A stretch of DNA of 25,964 bases from Lachnospiraceae bacterium (GTDB taxonomy: Bacteria > Bacillota > Clostridia > Lachnospirales > Lachnospiraceae). The notes below the pieces were generated by a model. It did no database searches. It worked only from the letters and a program-made list of their open reading frames with translations, and was not told the DNA's origin. This document shows, in pieces, positions 6,402 through 14,063 of this stretch. The stretch is taken from positions 1 through 25,964 of the forward strand of contig VSNQ01000060.1 of NCBI GenBank assembly GCA_009774395.1, given 5' to 3'. Both the position numbers and the translations under genes were made by a program. How positions within the stretch are numbered: the first letter of the stretch is position 1; each line of letters starts with the position of its first letter.

Positions 6402-6531
6402 ATATACTCACGAACGATTAGATTTCCCTTTCTGCACAACACATATGTATAAATCGTTTTTTAATTGACAGTGTTTACTTTTTTAGTGTATTATAATGTA
6501 TAAATTAAAATTGAATCGTTTGTGAGTATAT
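6402..6531. repeat. Inverted repeat pair bracketing a promoter
   Basis: ATATACTCACGAACGATT (6402-6419) recurs inverted as AATCGTTTGTGAGTATAT (6514-6531) with one mismatch. The arms are 94 bases apart and flanked by TA-rich bases, as in small TA-inserting elements. A partial third AATCGTTT lies at 6453-6460. The interior carries the promoter for the gene at 6577. It may be a small mobile element that brought a promoter, or two operator sites. Confidence 0.55.
6465..6494 (+). promoter_or_regulatory. Promoter of the pRiA4b-domain gene
   Basis: A perfect TTGACA (6465-6470) is followed after 18 bases by TATTAT (6489-6494), which overlaps a consensus TATAAT at 6492-6497. It lies between the arms of the inverted repeat at 6402-6531 and about 80 bases before the ATG at 6577. 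Confidence 0.6.
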
Positions 6532-6576
6532 AAGTATGTACTTGGATAATGGCAAACAAAATAGGGGGATAAATAA

Positions 6577-8316
6577 ATGGTTTCAGATGAGCTGATGCAG
6601 GCAGCGTTTCAATATAAGAAGACAAAATTATGGAAAAAGGTTACAGACACAGAACTATTTGCTGTGAGATTGTCAGATGGAGAAATCGCTTATGTCTGCA
6701 TTATGGGTATGGCGGGGCAGCACTGTGCGCTTGCAGCTTATGTTGGTCAAGTGGGAATTGACAGTTATATGCGGCTGTTAAATGCGCAGAGCGAAGATGT
6801 AATTGCGTCTTTAACAATGCTGCAGCGGCAGGAATTTTTTATGCAGCAAAGCTGCCTGCAATGCATATTGGCAGCACCAAGTGAATTATCCCCTGAGGAA
6901 TATCGGGAAGTGCAGACTTTTCTAAAAGCGCATAAAATAAAGCAGAATAAATATGAGTCTTGTCCACAGTTTAAAAAATATCAGCCAAGACATATTCCGT
7001 GGAATTTGCAGTCAGAGCAGGAGGAACGCATTTTGAGTGAAGTGCTGATGGCTGCGGTGGAAATGGCGAAAATTTTAGAGAAGATAACAGTTGTGGAAGT
7101 GGGATTTCAAGATGTACGTAATCATGTAACGCAAATCCCTTTATTGGATAGAGAAAATGGAAAATATATTCTAAAAATGACACTACTGTCACAAATGCTT
7201 CCGCTGGTGTACCCGTCGCCGTCACCGTCTAATGATATTAGCATTGCAAAAATGCGCAAAGGAAAAAGACGCGGTGTGTGGGAGTGCGAAATAGTACAGT
7301 TTCCAACGCCTGTCCAGAATTATGCAAAAGAAGTTCCTGCTTTTCCAATAGGGATTCTTGTAGTAGAAGATGTAACAGGATATTTGCTGCCAGTATCGCC
7401 TGTTATGGATTTGGAGAAAGAAGCTGATAAACTGCTAGATTGTCTAATGGAAGCCTTCTTTACAGAAAAATTGTGTCCGAAAGCATTTCATGTAAGGGAT
7501 GAGAGAACTTATTGTTTCCTGAAGGCTTTGTGTGATAAGTTAAATATAGCACTTTTGATCAAAGAAAATCTGCCTGCGTTAGATGATGCAGAGGAGGCTT
7601 TTATGGAGCATTTTTCAGAGGGAAGCGGGCAGAAAGCGGAGGTTGCTACCTTATTAAATGAGATTTTAAATTTTAGTGATGAAGATATACAGGCTATGCC
7701 AAAGGAACTGCGTGATCAGTTAAATGAACTTGTGAAATACGGAATCACACCAGATAGCCTTTCGGGTGGTGCAAATAAGATTTTGCAGTTTGCCAAGGCA
7801 AGACACAGAGAGGTGGACAAGGAAACAAGGAAAGTAGCGCAGAAGCAGGAAGGCTCGAAGATTGTTAGTCTTATTCCCACAGATCAGGAAGATTTGTCTG
7901 GACAGGGAGAATTAGGAAAGTCGGTGCTTATCAGCGTAACGTATGAAACAGGCTGCTATCGTCATCTACAAATTTCCACAAACAATACGCTTTACGATTT
8001 GCATAAGGCAATTTTAAAAGCTTTTGCATTTCAGGATAACCGCGCGCATGTGTTCTTTATGGATAATGTTGTATGGAGTGATCAGGATGCTTATTATGCA
8101 GATGGAATTGAAGACGCTTCTAAGAAAACAATCAATTGTTCGTTGAAGAAGCTGCATTTGAGCGTTGGTTTAAAGTTTAAATACCTGTTTGACTTTGGGG
8201 AAGAATGGCTTTTTCAGTGTAAGGTACTGCGGTATACCGACGAGGTGACAAAGGAGCCGCTTGTGCTTAAAAGTAAAGGCGAAGCCCCCGATCGTTATGG
8301 TGATTGGGATTGGTAA
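6577..8316 (+). CDS. Large protein with C-terminal pRiA4b ORF-3-like domain
   Basis: The 579-residue protein is soluble with no signal peptide. Residues about 450-560 match the plasmid pRiA4b ORF-3-like domain: LISVTYETGCYRHLQIS, a helix like TLYDLHKAILKAFAF, then HVFFMDN, and LHLSVGLKFKYLFDFGEEW. That domain also occurs in IS1096 TnpR-type proteins and many orphan proteins; its function is unknown. The first 340 residues form what look like one or two further domains with Cys pairs (CLQC at about 93-96) and an internal VEVGFQDVRNHVTQIPLL segment. They may belong to the DUF7309/DUF6930 group often joined to this domain, but I am unsure. A Lys/Glu-rich helical region near 350-445 links the two. 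The AGGGGG ribosome site (6563-6568) supports the ATG. GH95 follows after 17 bases. Confidence 0.78.
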   Translation: MVSDELMQAAFQYKKTKLWKKVTDTELFAVRLSDGEIAYVCIMGMAGQHCALAAYVGQVGIDSYMRLLNAQSEDVIASLTMLQRQEFFMQQSCLQCILAAPSELSPEEYREVQTFLKAHKIKQNKYESCPQFKKYQPRHIPWNLQSEQEERILSEVLMAAVEMAKILEKITVVEVGFQDVRNHVTQIPLLDRENGKYILKMTLLSQMLPLVYPSPSPSNDISIAKMRKGKRRGVWECEIVQFPTPVQNYAKEVPAFPIGILVVEDVTGYLLPVSPVMDLEKEADKLLDCLMEAFFTEKLCPKAFHVRDERTYCFLKALCDKLNIALLIKENLPALDDAEEAFMEHFSEGSGQKAEVATLLNEILNFSDEDIQAMPKELRDQLNELVKYGITPDSLSGGANKILQFAKARHREVDKETRKVAQKQEGSKIVSLIPTDQEDLSGQGELGKSVLISVTYETGCYRHLQISTNNTLYDLHKAILKAFAFQDNRAHVFFMDNVVWSDQDAYYADGIEDASKKTINCSLKKLHLSVGLKFKYLFDFGEEWLFQCKVLRYTDEVTKEPLVLKSKGEAPDRYGDWDW

Positions 8317-8333
8317 GGGAGTAAAGGTAAGCT

Positions 8334-10640
8334 ATGCAAACAATAGATAACAGGAAAAAAAATGCAACTGTGTTATGGTATCAGAAGCCTGCACAGAATT
8401 GGAATGAAGCGCTTCCAATAGGTAATGGCAGAATTGGTGGTATGGTTTTTGGTGGGATTCGCAGCGAGCAGATACAAGTAAATGAAGAATCTGTTTGGTA
8501 TGGCGGGCAGATGCAGCGAAATAATCCCAGCACGAAAGAAAAGCTTCCCCAGATTCAAGCGTTAATAAAGGAAGGCAAAATTCATCAGGCGGAACGTTTG
8601 TGCAAGCAGGCACTTGGCGGAACACCGCAGGGAATGCGGATTTATCAGACGTTAGGGGATATATCTATTGATTATGATTTCGGCGCTATGTTTACAGAGG
8701 ATAGGGTAACAGATTATGAGCGGGGGCTTGATGTGGAACAAGCAGTTGCATACACTTATTTTCAATTTGACGAAACAAAGTACAAACGAGAAATATTTAT
8801 GTCTGCACCTGATAATGTCTGCGTAATCCATTTAACAGCAAGCGGAAAAAATAAGTTAAATTTGGATATACTACAAACACGTCACCATATATATGATTAT
8901 GCAGGTAGGTATGCGGATGCGGAGGATAGTATTGTTCTTGGCGGCAATCTTGGGCGCGATGGGCTGGACTACGCAATGATGTGTAAGGCATCCGTACCAC
9001 AGGGAACGGTGACGATAATTGGTGAAACCATTACAATTGAAAATGCGTCAGAGGTTTATCTTTATTGGAGTGCGGCGACGACATACCGATATAAGGCGGA
9101 GGCAGAAAATGCAGTGGATATGCTGGGCAAAGTACTGCATAAGCGGTTAGCGTATGCAGCTTCGCAGGAGTACAACCGTTTAAAACAAAAACATATTTTG
9201 GATTATCGTTTATACTATGACAGGGTATTGCTACAGCTTGGCAAAGAAAAAACTTGCGCACCAGAAGCGCAGCCAATTCCAACAGACAAAAGGCTGCAAA
9301 ACATTGTACATGGTGAAACGGATTTGGATTTAGAACAGTTGTATTTTAATTTTGGCAGATATCTCTTAATTAGCTGTAGTCGTCCCAATACGCTTCCGGC
9401 GACGCTGCAAGGCATTTGGAATAAGGATATAGAAGCGCCATGGGATGCAAAATTTACAATTAATATTAATACAGAGATGAATTACTGGCCCGCGGAAATC
9501 TGTGATTTAGGGGAGTGTCATCTTCCACTGTTTGATTTATTGAAAAAAATGCTGCCAAATGGAAAGAAAACAGCGCAGGTAATGTATGGATGCCGCGGAT
9601 TTGTGGCGCATCACAATACAGATATCTGGGGCGATACGGCACCACAGGAATTATGGATTCCTGGGAGTTTTTGGGTTATGGGCGGCGCATGGCTTTGTAC
9701 GCATATTTGGACACATTATGAATATACTGGTGATACAGAATTTTTAAAAGAGATGTTTCCGATTATGCGGGAGGCGGCGCTCTTCTTCCTTGATTTCTGT
9801 ATAGAGTATACAATTGATGGGAGAACATATTTATGCACCTGTCCAAGTGTATCGCCAGAGAACACGTTTATTCTTCCAAACGGTGAGCAGGGGGCAAATT
9901 CCATTGGTGTGACAATGGACAATCAGATATTGCGGGACTTGTTTACACAGTGCAATAAAGCTGCAAAAATTTTGGGTATAGAAGACGAACTTGACCGACA
10001 GATTCAGGATGCCTGCAAGCGGCTGATACCGACACGGATCGGAACGGATGGCAGAATCTTGGAGTGGTGTGAGGAGTATGGTGAAAAAGAACCAGGGCAC
10101 AGGCATATTTCTCATTTGTACGGGCTGCATCCGTCCTGCCAAATTACAAAGGATGGCACGCCCGAACTGGCGGCGGCAGCGGAACGAACGCTGCAAAAGC
10201 GGCTGGAGGGCGGTGGAGGTCATACTGGCTGGAGTCGTGCATGGATCATTAACCATTACGCCAAACTTTGGGATGGCGAACAGGCGCATCAAAATCTTTT
10301 ACAGCTATTTATCCAGTCAACACTGCCTAACTTATTTGACAATCACCCGCCGTTTCAGATTGACGGAAATTTCGGCTCTGTCGCCGCTATGGTAGAAATG
10401 CTTGTGCAGAGCGACGAAAATCGTATTGTAATTCTGCCTGCGCTTCCAAAAGCATGGGACAGCGGCAACATAAAAGGCGTAAGAGTTCGTGGAAATGCAC
10501 GCATGAATCTGGAGTGGAGCGGTGGAAAATTGTTAAAAGCAGAGATTTGCAGCGGATGCGATACAAATAGAACATTTGTTTATAACGGTAACCAGAAAGA
10601 ACTTGTATTGAAAAAAGGAGAATGGATAAGTGTCTGGTAG
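8334..10640 (+). CDS. GH95 alpha-L-fucosidase (or alpha-L-galactosidase)
   Basis: The 768-residue protein spans a full glycoside hydrolase family 95 enzyme, an inverting enzyme that removes alpha-1,2-linked L-fucose or L-galactose from glycans. The N-terminal beta domain opens with LWYQKPAQNWNEALPIGNG and NEESVWYGG. The (alpha/alpha)6 barrel has NTEMNYWPAEICDL at about 379-392, CPSVSPEN at about 503-510, GHRHISHLYGLHPS at about 588-601, GHTGWSRAW at about 629-637, and FQIDGNFG at about 674-681. By comparison with Bifidobacterium AfcA, the SPE Glu, the Asn residues of NTEMN and the Asp of QIDG are the likely catalytic set. There is no signal peptide, so it is probably intracellular and acts on imported oligosaccharides. 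No transporter or fucose catabolism gene is nearby. The gene lies 17 bases after the pRiA4b-domain gene, suggesting co-transcription. Confidence 0.92.
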   Translation: MQTIDNRKKNATVLWYQKPAQNWNEALPIGNGRIGGMVFGGIRSEQIQVNEESVWYGGQMQRNNPSTKEKLPQIQALIKEGKIHQAERLCKQALGGTPQGMRIYQTLGDISIDYDFGAMFTEDRVTDYERGLDVEQAVAYTYFQFDETKYKREIFMSAPDNVCVIHLTASGKNKLNLDILQTRHHIYDYAGRYADAEDSIVLGGNLGRDGLDYAMMCKASVPQGTVTIIGETITIENASEVYLYWSAATTYRYKAEAENAVDMLGKVLHKRLAYAASQEYNRLKQKHILDYRLYYDRVLLQLGKEKTCAPEAQPIPTDKRLQNIVHGETDLDLEQLYFNFGRYLLISCSRPNTLPATLQGIWNKDIEAPWDAKFTININTEMNYWPAEICDLGECHLPLFDLLKKMLPNGKKTAQVMYGCRGFVAHHNTDIWGDTAPQELWIPGSFWVMGGAWLCTHIWTHYEYTGDTEFLKEMFPIMREAALFFLDFCIEYTIDGRTYLCTCPSVSPENTFILPNGEQGANSIGVTMDNQILRDLFTQCNKAAKILGIEDELDRQIQDACKRLIPTRIGTDGRILEWCEEYGEKEPGHRHISHLYGLHPSCQITKDGTPELAAAAERTLQKRLEGGGGHTGWSRAWIINHYAKLWDGEQAHQNLLQLFIQSTLPNLFDNHPPFQIDGNFGSVAAMVEMLVQSDENRIVILPALPKAWDSGNIKGVRVRGNARMNLEWSGGKLLKAEICSGCDTNRTFVYNGNQKELVLKKGEWISVW

Positions 10641-10679
10641 CATTTGATATTGGATATGGAGATATGGAGGAGATTATTT

Positions 10680-10886
10680 TTGAGAAAATGTATTCGGTGT
10701 GGAACTACTATGATTGAAAACTGTGGGATTAAGATAAAGGGCGCTGCTTATGGAATTGTTTTGACAGATGATGAAAGTAAATGGTGGCGTGGTCGCATGG
10801 AAGAACCCAAAGTTGCGATTTGCCCTGAATGCGGTGAAGTTTCGATATATTTAGAAAACGTTGAAAAAATTAAGAAAAAAGCTTGA
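10680..10886 (+). CDS. Small zinc-ribbon protein
   Basis: This 68-residue protein has two Cys pairs, CIRC near residue 4 and CPEC near residue 45, spaced as in a zinc ribbon. Between them lies ENCGIKIKGAAYGIVLTDDE. Small proteins of this type in Lachnospiraceae are annotated as nucleic-acid-binding, with no established function. I start it at the TTG at 10680, since GGAGGAGA (10666-10673) lies six bases upstream. The frame stays open to a TTG at 10644 and contains an ATG at 10656, but neither has a ribosome site. It lies 39 bases after the GH95 gene and 45 bases before the dehydrogenase gene, so it may be part of a read-through unit. Confidence 0.75.
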   Translation: MRKCIRCGTTMIENCGIKIKGAAYGIVLTDDESKWWRGRMEEPKVAICPECGEVSIYLENVEKIKKKA

Positions 10887-10931
10887 AAATAATATTGGTA
10901 TGTGTGCTACGGCATACGAGGAGGTATAATA

Positions 10932-11915
10932 ATGATTCGAGTAGGTATAATGGGATATGGTAATCTAGGCAGAGGGATTGAGTGTGCGATAAAGCAGAAT
11001 CCTGATATGGAATTAAAGGCAGTTTTTACGCGTCGTAATCCAAAGAGCGTTACGATTTTAACAGAAGGTGCAGCAGTATATTCCGCAGAAAAGGCGCAAA
11101 GTATGTCAAACGAGATAGATGTGTTGATTCTATGCGGCGGAAGTGCAACAGACCTACCCAAACAGACACCAGAATATGCACGTTATTTTACTGTGGTAGA
11201 CAGTTTTGATACACACGCTAAAATTCCAGAGCATTTTGAAAATGTGGATAAAGCGGCGAAAGAGGGCGGCAACATTGCAGTAATATCCGCAGGCTGGGAT
11301 CCGGGAATGTTTTCACTGAACCGTTTATATGCAAATGCAGTCCTTCCTAATGGAAATGATGATACCTTTTGGGGAAAGGGCGTAAGTCAAGGACATTCTG
11401 ACGCAATTAGAAGGGTTGCAGGCGTTGCTGACGGCAAACAATATACAATTCCAGTGGATAAAGCACTCGAAGCAGTCCGCAATGGCGAAAATCCGCAACT
11501 CTCCACTCGCGAAAAACATATAAGAGAATGTTTTGTCGTGCCCGAGAACGGCGCAGATTTAGACAGAATTGAACAAGAAATCAAACATATGCCAAATTAT
11601 TTTGCAGATTACGATACAACTGTGCATTTTATTACGCAGGAAGAATTGAATCAAAATCACAGCGGAATACCCCATGGTGGTTTTGTGATCCGCAGTGGAA
11701 AAACTGGCTGGAACGAAGAAAACAGCCATGTTATTGAGTACAGCCTAAAACTTGACTCCAATCCAGAATTTACAGCATCCGTAATCGCAGCTTACGCAAG
11801 AGCCGCCTGCCGTATGAAAGCAGAGGGGATAACTGGATGCAAAACCGTATTCGATATTGCACCGGCGTATTTAAGCCCATTAAGCGGGGAAGAATTGCGG
11901 GCGCGCATGCTGTAA
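10932..11915 (+). CDS. ddh: meso-Diaminopimelate D-dehydrogenase
   Basis: The enzyme converts L-tetrahydrodipicolinate, ammonia and NADPH to meso-diaminopimelate in one step (EC 1.4.1.16), feeding lysine and peptidoglycan synthesis in the cytoplasm. The N-terminal Rossmann motif GYGNLGRG is at about 8-15, followed by FTRRNP, a region with DSFDTH, ISAGWDPGMFSLNR at about 120-133, and WGKGVSQGHSDAIRR at about 148-162, all characteristic of Ddh. From the ATG at 10932 the protein is 327 residues, close to known enzymes. GAGGAGG (10918-10924) lies seven bases upstream. An in-frame codon at 10902 would add ten residues without support. Presence of this bypass indicates meso-DAP in the wall or lysine made by the dehydrogenase route. 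Confidence 0.95.
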   Translation: MIRVGIMGYGNLGRGIECAIKQNPDMELKAVFTRRNPKSVTILTEGAAVYSAEKAQSMSNEIDVLILCGGSATDLPKQTPEYARYFTVVDSFDTHAKIPEHFENVDKAAKEGGNIAVISAGWDPGMFSLNRLYANAVLPNGNDDTFWGKGVSQGHSDAIRRVAGVADGKQYTIPVDKALEAVRNGENPQLSTREKHIRECFVVPENGADLDRIEQEIKHMPNYFADYDTTVHFITQEELNQNHSGIPHGGFVIRSGKTGWNEENSHVIEYSLKLDSNPEFTASVIAAYARAACRMKAEGITGCKTVFDIAPAYLSPLSGEELRARML

Positions 11916-11946
11916 ACACTAAGGCACTAATTTGGAGGCTAAGAAG

Positions 11947-12600
11947 ATGATTACAATACAAATTCAAAACAAAGAAGTGAAAGTCCAAGGTACATTTAAT
12001 ATGGGATATATGGGTGTATACAAGGATGACGATATCTCGCTTGGGGCTGGTGATAGCCTGGAGGATATCAAGCTTTGGAATATTTTATCGAATAATCTGG
12101 ATATGGAGCACTGCACAAATGAAGATATTGCACGCTTTTTAACCGATTATTTCAATGAATTTGAGAAAAAGATACAGCAAAACAGCAAGCAGGTAAATGA
12201 TAATTTCTTAATTAATGTTTTTTCCAATATGGCAGACTGCGGCTTGGCATTTTGGGAAAATGAAAAGATAACGATACAAGACAAGCTGCCGGATGACCCT
12301 GAGGAGGAAGTGTATCAGCCTTATTGGGAAGAAATGGACGAAATTTTAACAGAATATGATGATGTGCCCAATGATGGAAGTTTAAAAAAGACAGATGTAG
12401 AGGCATTGATAAGAAAAAATTTTCCAATGCTGGATCTGGATGCTTTGCTTACTTCAATCGAGCCGGAGTGCTTGAATCTAGACGATGGATGCATTTGTTT
12501 CCAGTGTTTCGATAATTTTGATTTTGATCATAAAATCATGTGTGCAGCATATGATGAATTGGATGAAAACTTAGCATTTTCGGATTGGCACAATTTTTAA
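11947..12600 (+). CDS. Acidic protein of unknown function
   Basis: I do not recognise this 217-residue protein. It is soluble and strongly acidic. It has a short beta-rich start (MITIQIQNKEVKVQGTFNMG), a middle helix, a region dense in Asp/Glu such as DDPEEEVYQ and EEMDEILTEYDD at about 115-140, and a C-terminal segment with Cys residues (DDGCICFQCFDNFDFDH near 180-196). The CICFQC cluster might bind a metal, but this is not a standard motif. GGAGG (11934-11938) favours the ATG at 11947; the TTG at 11932 overlaps that ribosome site. It follows ddh after 31 bases. It could be a DUF-type regulator or immunity-like protein; nothing in the context decides. Confidence 0.65.
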   Translation: MITIQIQNKEVKVQGTFNMGYMGVYKDDDISLGAGDSLEDIKLWNILSNNLDMEHCTNEDIARFLTDYFNEFEKKIQQNSKQVNDNFLINVFSNMADCGLAFWENEKITIQDKLPDDPEEEVYQPYWEEMDEILTEYDDVPNDGSLKKTDVEALIRKNFPMLDLDALLTSIEPECLNLDDGCICFQCFDNFDFDHKIMCAAYDELDENLAFSDWHNF

Positions 12601-12617
12601 AAAATCCGAAAAAACGC

Positions 12618-12646
12618 TTGAATTTTTCATCTCCTTGTTGTATACT
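12618..12646 (+). promoter_or_regulatory. Promoter of tRNA-Gly (CCC)
   Basis: TTGAAT (12618-12623) and TATACT (12641-12646) are separated by 17 bases. The -10 box ends 49 bases before the mature tRNA. Confidence 0.7.
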
Positions 12647-12695
12647 AAATATTGTTCTGATGTTGGTAATAAAGTTCTCTGGCATCAGTGCATTT

Positions 12696-12766
12696 GCAGA
12701 TATAGTTCATTGGTAGAATGCCAGCTTCCCAAGCTGGAGAGGCGGGTTCGATTCCCGTTATCTGCT
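12696..12766 (+). tRNA. tRNA-Gly (anticodon CCC)
   Basis: A 71-base cloverleaf: acceptor stem GCAGATA/TATCTGC with discriminator T, a short D arm with TTCATTGGTAGAA, anticodon stem CCAGC/GCTGG around TTCCCAA giving anticodon CCC for glycine, and T arm GCGGG-TTCGATT-CCCGT. CCA is not encoded. It complements the GCC glycine tRNA on the other strand near 6.3 kb. Confidence 0.95.
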
Positions 12767-12803
12767 TCAACAATGTGGTAACATAAAATAAAATGCAGAA
12801 ATT

Positions 12804-12844
12804 GGGATAGGAGAGGAGAATAGACTTAACTATCCCTATTTTTA
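12804..12844 (+). terminator. Intrinsic terminator after tRNA-Gly (CCC)
   Basis: GGGATAG (12804-12810) pairs with CTATCCC (12830-12836), followed by TATTTTTAT. It separates the tRNA unit from the flagellar cluster. Confidence 0.7.
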
Positions 12845-12861
12845 TGACTGGGGGAATGCAA

Positions 12862-12891
12862 TTGAAAAAAATTTGCAATATTATGTAAAAT
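12862..12891 (+). promoter_or_regulatory. Possible flbD promoter with TTATGTAA motif
   Basis: TTGAAA (12862-12867) and TAAAAT (12886-12891) lie 18 bases apart, about 35 bases before flbD. Within it TTGCAATATTATGTAA (12873-12888) closely matches TTGCAATTTATGTAA before motA. The motif may be a regulator site rather than a plain sigma-A element. Confidence 0.45.
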
Positions 12892-12926
12892 AAAAATGGT
12901 TAAATACGACGGAATTGGAGGATGAT

Positions 12927-13145
12927 ATGATAGAGGTAACAAAGATTAATGGCTCGAAATTATTGATAAATACAAATTTAATTGAGTCCGTCGAGGAAAC
13001 GCCGGATACCATGATTACGTTAACCAGCGGAAAAAAAATAATTGTAAAAGAAAGTAGACATGAAGTAAAAAATCTAGTAAAATTAACAAGACAGGAATAT
13101 TTCAGAGGCTGTATGGCAGTAGATAGTAACAATGATGTAAATTGA
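12927..13145 (+). CDS. flbD: Flagellar protein FlbD
   Basis: FlbD proteins of Firmicutes and spirochaetes are small (about 60-80 residues) and encoded in flagellar operons between flgE and motA. Their molecular role is poorly defined; this is not the Caulobacter FlbD activator. The 72-residue protein has the family pattern IEVTKINGSKLLINTNLIESVEE near the N terminus, then TLTSGKKIIVKES. GGAGG (12917-12921) lies five bases before the ATG at 12927, so I reject the TTG at 12915, which overlaps that site. Here flgE is absent and a tRNA gene lies upstream instead. A 120-base gap with its own promoter separates it from motA. Confidence 0.88.
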   Translation: MIEVTKINGSKLLINTNLIESVEETPDTMITLTSGKKIIVKESRHEVKNLVKLTRQEYFRGCMAVDSNNDVN

Positions 13146-13174
13146 TAAAATTTGCGAAAAAATTCAGAAAATTG

Positions 13175-13203
13175 TTGCAATTTATGTAACCTTACAGTAT
13201 GAT
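13175..13203 (+). promoter_or_regulatory. Predicted motA operon promoter
   Basis: TTGCAA (13175-13180) and TATGAT (13198-13203) are 17 bases apart, with TTATGTAA (13182-13189) in the spacer. The start would fall near 13210, about 55 bases before motA. The shared TTGCAA-N-TTATGTAA block with flbD suggests common control. Confidence 0.55.
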
Positions 13204-13265
13204 ATATTTATGTGGATAAAATGGGCATAGGGGAATTGTGTCCGAAATAAAAGGAGTGTGGAAAA

Positions 13266-14063
13266 GTGGATTTAGCGTCTTTAATTGGCTTTATAGCCTG
13301 TTTGGGTCTGGTTATCTTCGGTATTGTAACAGGTGATGACGGAGTGGCAGCGATTAATTTCTTTATGTCGGCGTCTTCAGCGCTGATCACATTCGGTGGA
13401 GCATTTATGGCTACATTGATGGCGTTCACATTACAGGATTTCCTTGCGGGTATGAAGAGTTTTACATTGATATTCAAGGCAGTGAATGTAAACGTTCCAG
13501 AAATGATTACGAAGATTATCGAACTGTCAAACGTAGCGAGGAAAGAGGGTCTTCTTTCCCTGGAAGAAGCGGCGGGCAACCTGGATGACGAATTTATGAA
13601 GAAAGGAATTATGCTAATTGTCGATGGTACCGATCCAGAATTGGTGCGTGGTATTTTGGAAACGGATTTAAACAGTATCGAAGGCAGGCATAAAACCTGT
13701 ATCAGTGTGTGGGAAACTTGTTCTTCAATGGGTCCTGCATGGGGCATGATTGGTACACTTGTTGGATTGGTTATTATGTTGCAGCATATGTCTGACCCGT
13801 CAGCGCTGGGGCCTGCTATGGCGGTTGCCTTGATTACAACATTCTATGGTTCCTTGCTTGCAAACTGGGTCTGCACACCGACAGCGAATAAACTTAAAGC
13901 AATCAATTCCATTGAGATTCAAGCGAAAGAGATTATGATAGAAGGTCTTTTGTCAATTCAAGCTGGTGAAAACCCGCGTGTTATTGAAGAAAAGTTGAAG
14001 TCATTCTTGGCACCAAAAGATAGAGGTGCATCCGGTGAAGAAGGCGGCGGAGGTGAAGGCTGA
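13266..14063 (+). CDS. motA: Flagellar motor stator protein MotA
   Basis: MotA and MotB form the membrane ion channel that drives rotation. The 265-residue protein has the expected four transmembrane segments: two near 5-55, a cytoplasmic loop with RKEGLLSLEEAA at about 92-103 carrying the Arg and Glu residues that contact FliG, then two near 155-205. The functional prolines fall in SMGPAWGMIGTLVGL (Pro157) and WVCTPTANK (Pro205), matching E. coli Pro173 and Pro222. The C terminus ends in a Gly/Glu-rich tail. The start is a GTG with AAAGGAG nine bases upstream. The stop overlaps the motB ATG by one base, so the two subunits are probably coupled. The coupling ion cannot be decided from sequence alone. 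Confidence 0.96.
   Translation: MDLASLIGFIACLGLVIFGIVTGDDGVAAINFFMSASSALITFGGAFMATLMAFTLQDFLAGMKSFTLIFKAVNVNVPEMITKIIELSNVARKEGLLSLEEAAGNLDDEFMKKGIMLIVDGTDPELVRGILETDLNSIEGRHKTCISVWETCSSMGPAWGMIGTLVGLVIMLQHMSDPSALGPAMAVALITTFYGSLLANWVCTPTANKLKAINSIEIQAKEIMIEGLLSIQAGENPRVIEEKLKSFLAPKDRGASGEEGGGGEG

Noticed and set aside
2019..12766. Functional link between glyA and two glycine tRNA genes
   Set aside because: The genes are kilobases apart, on both strands, with separate promoters and terminators; probably coincidence.
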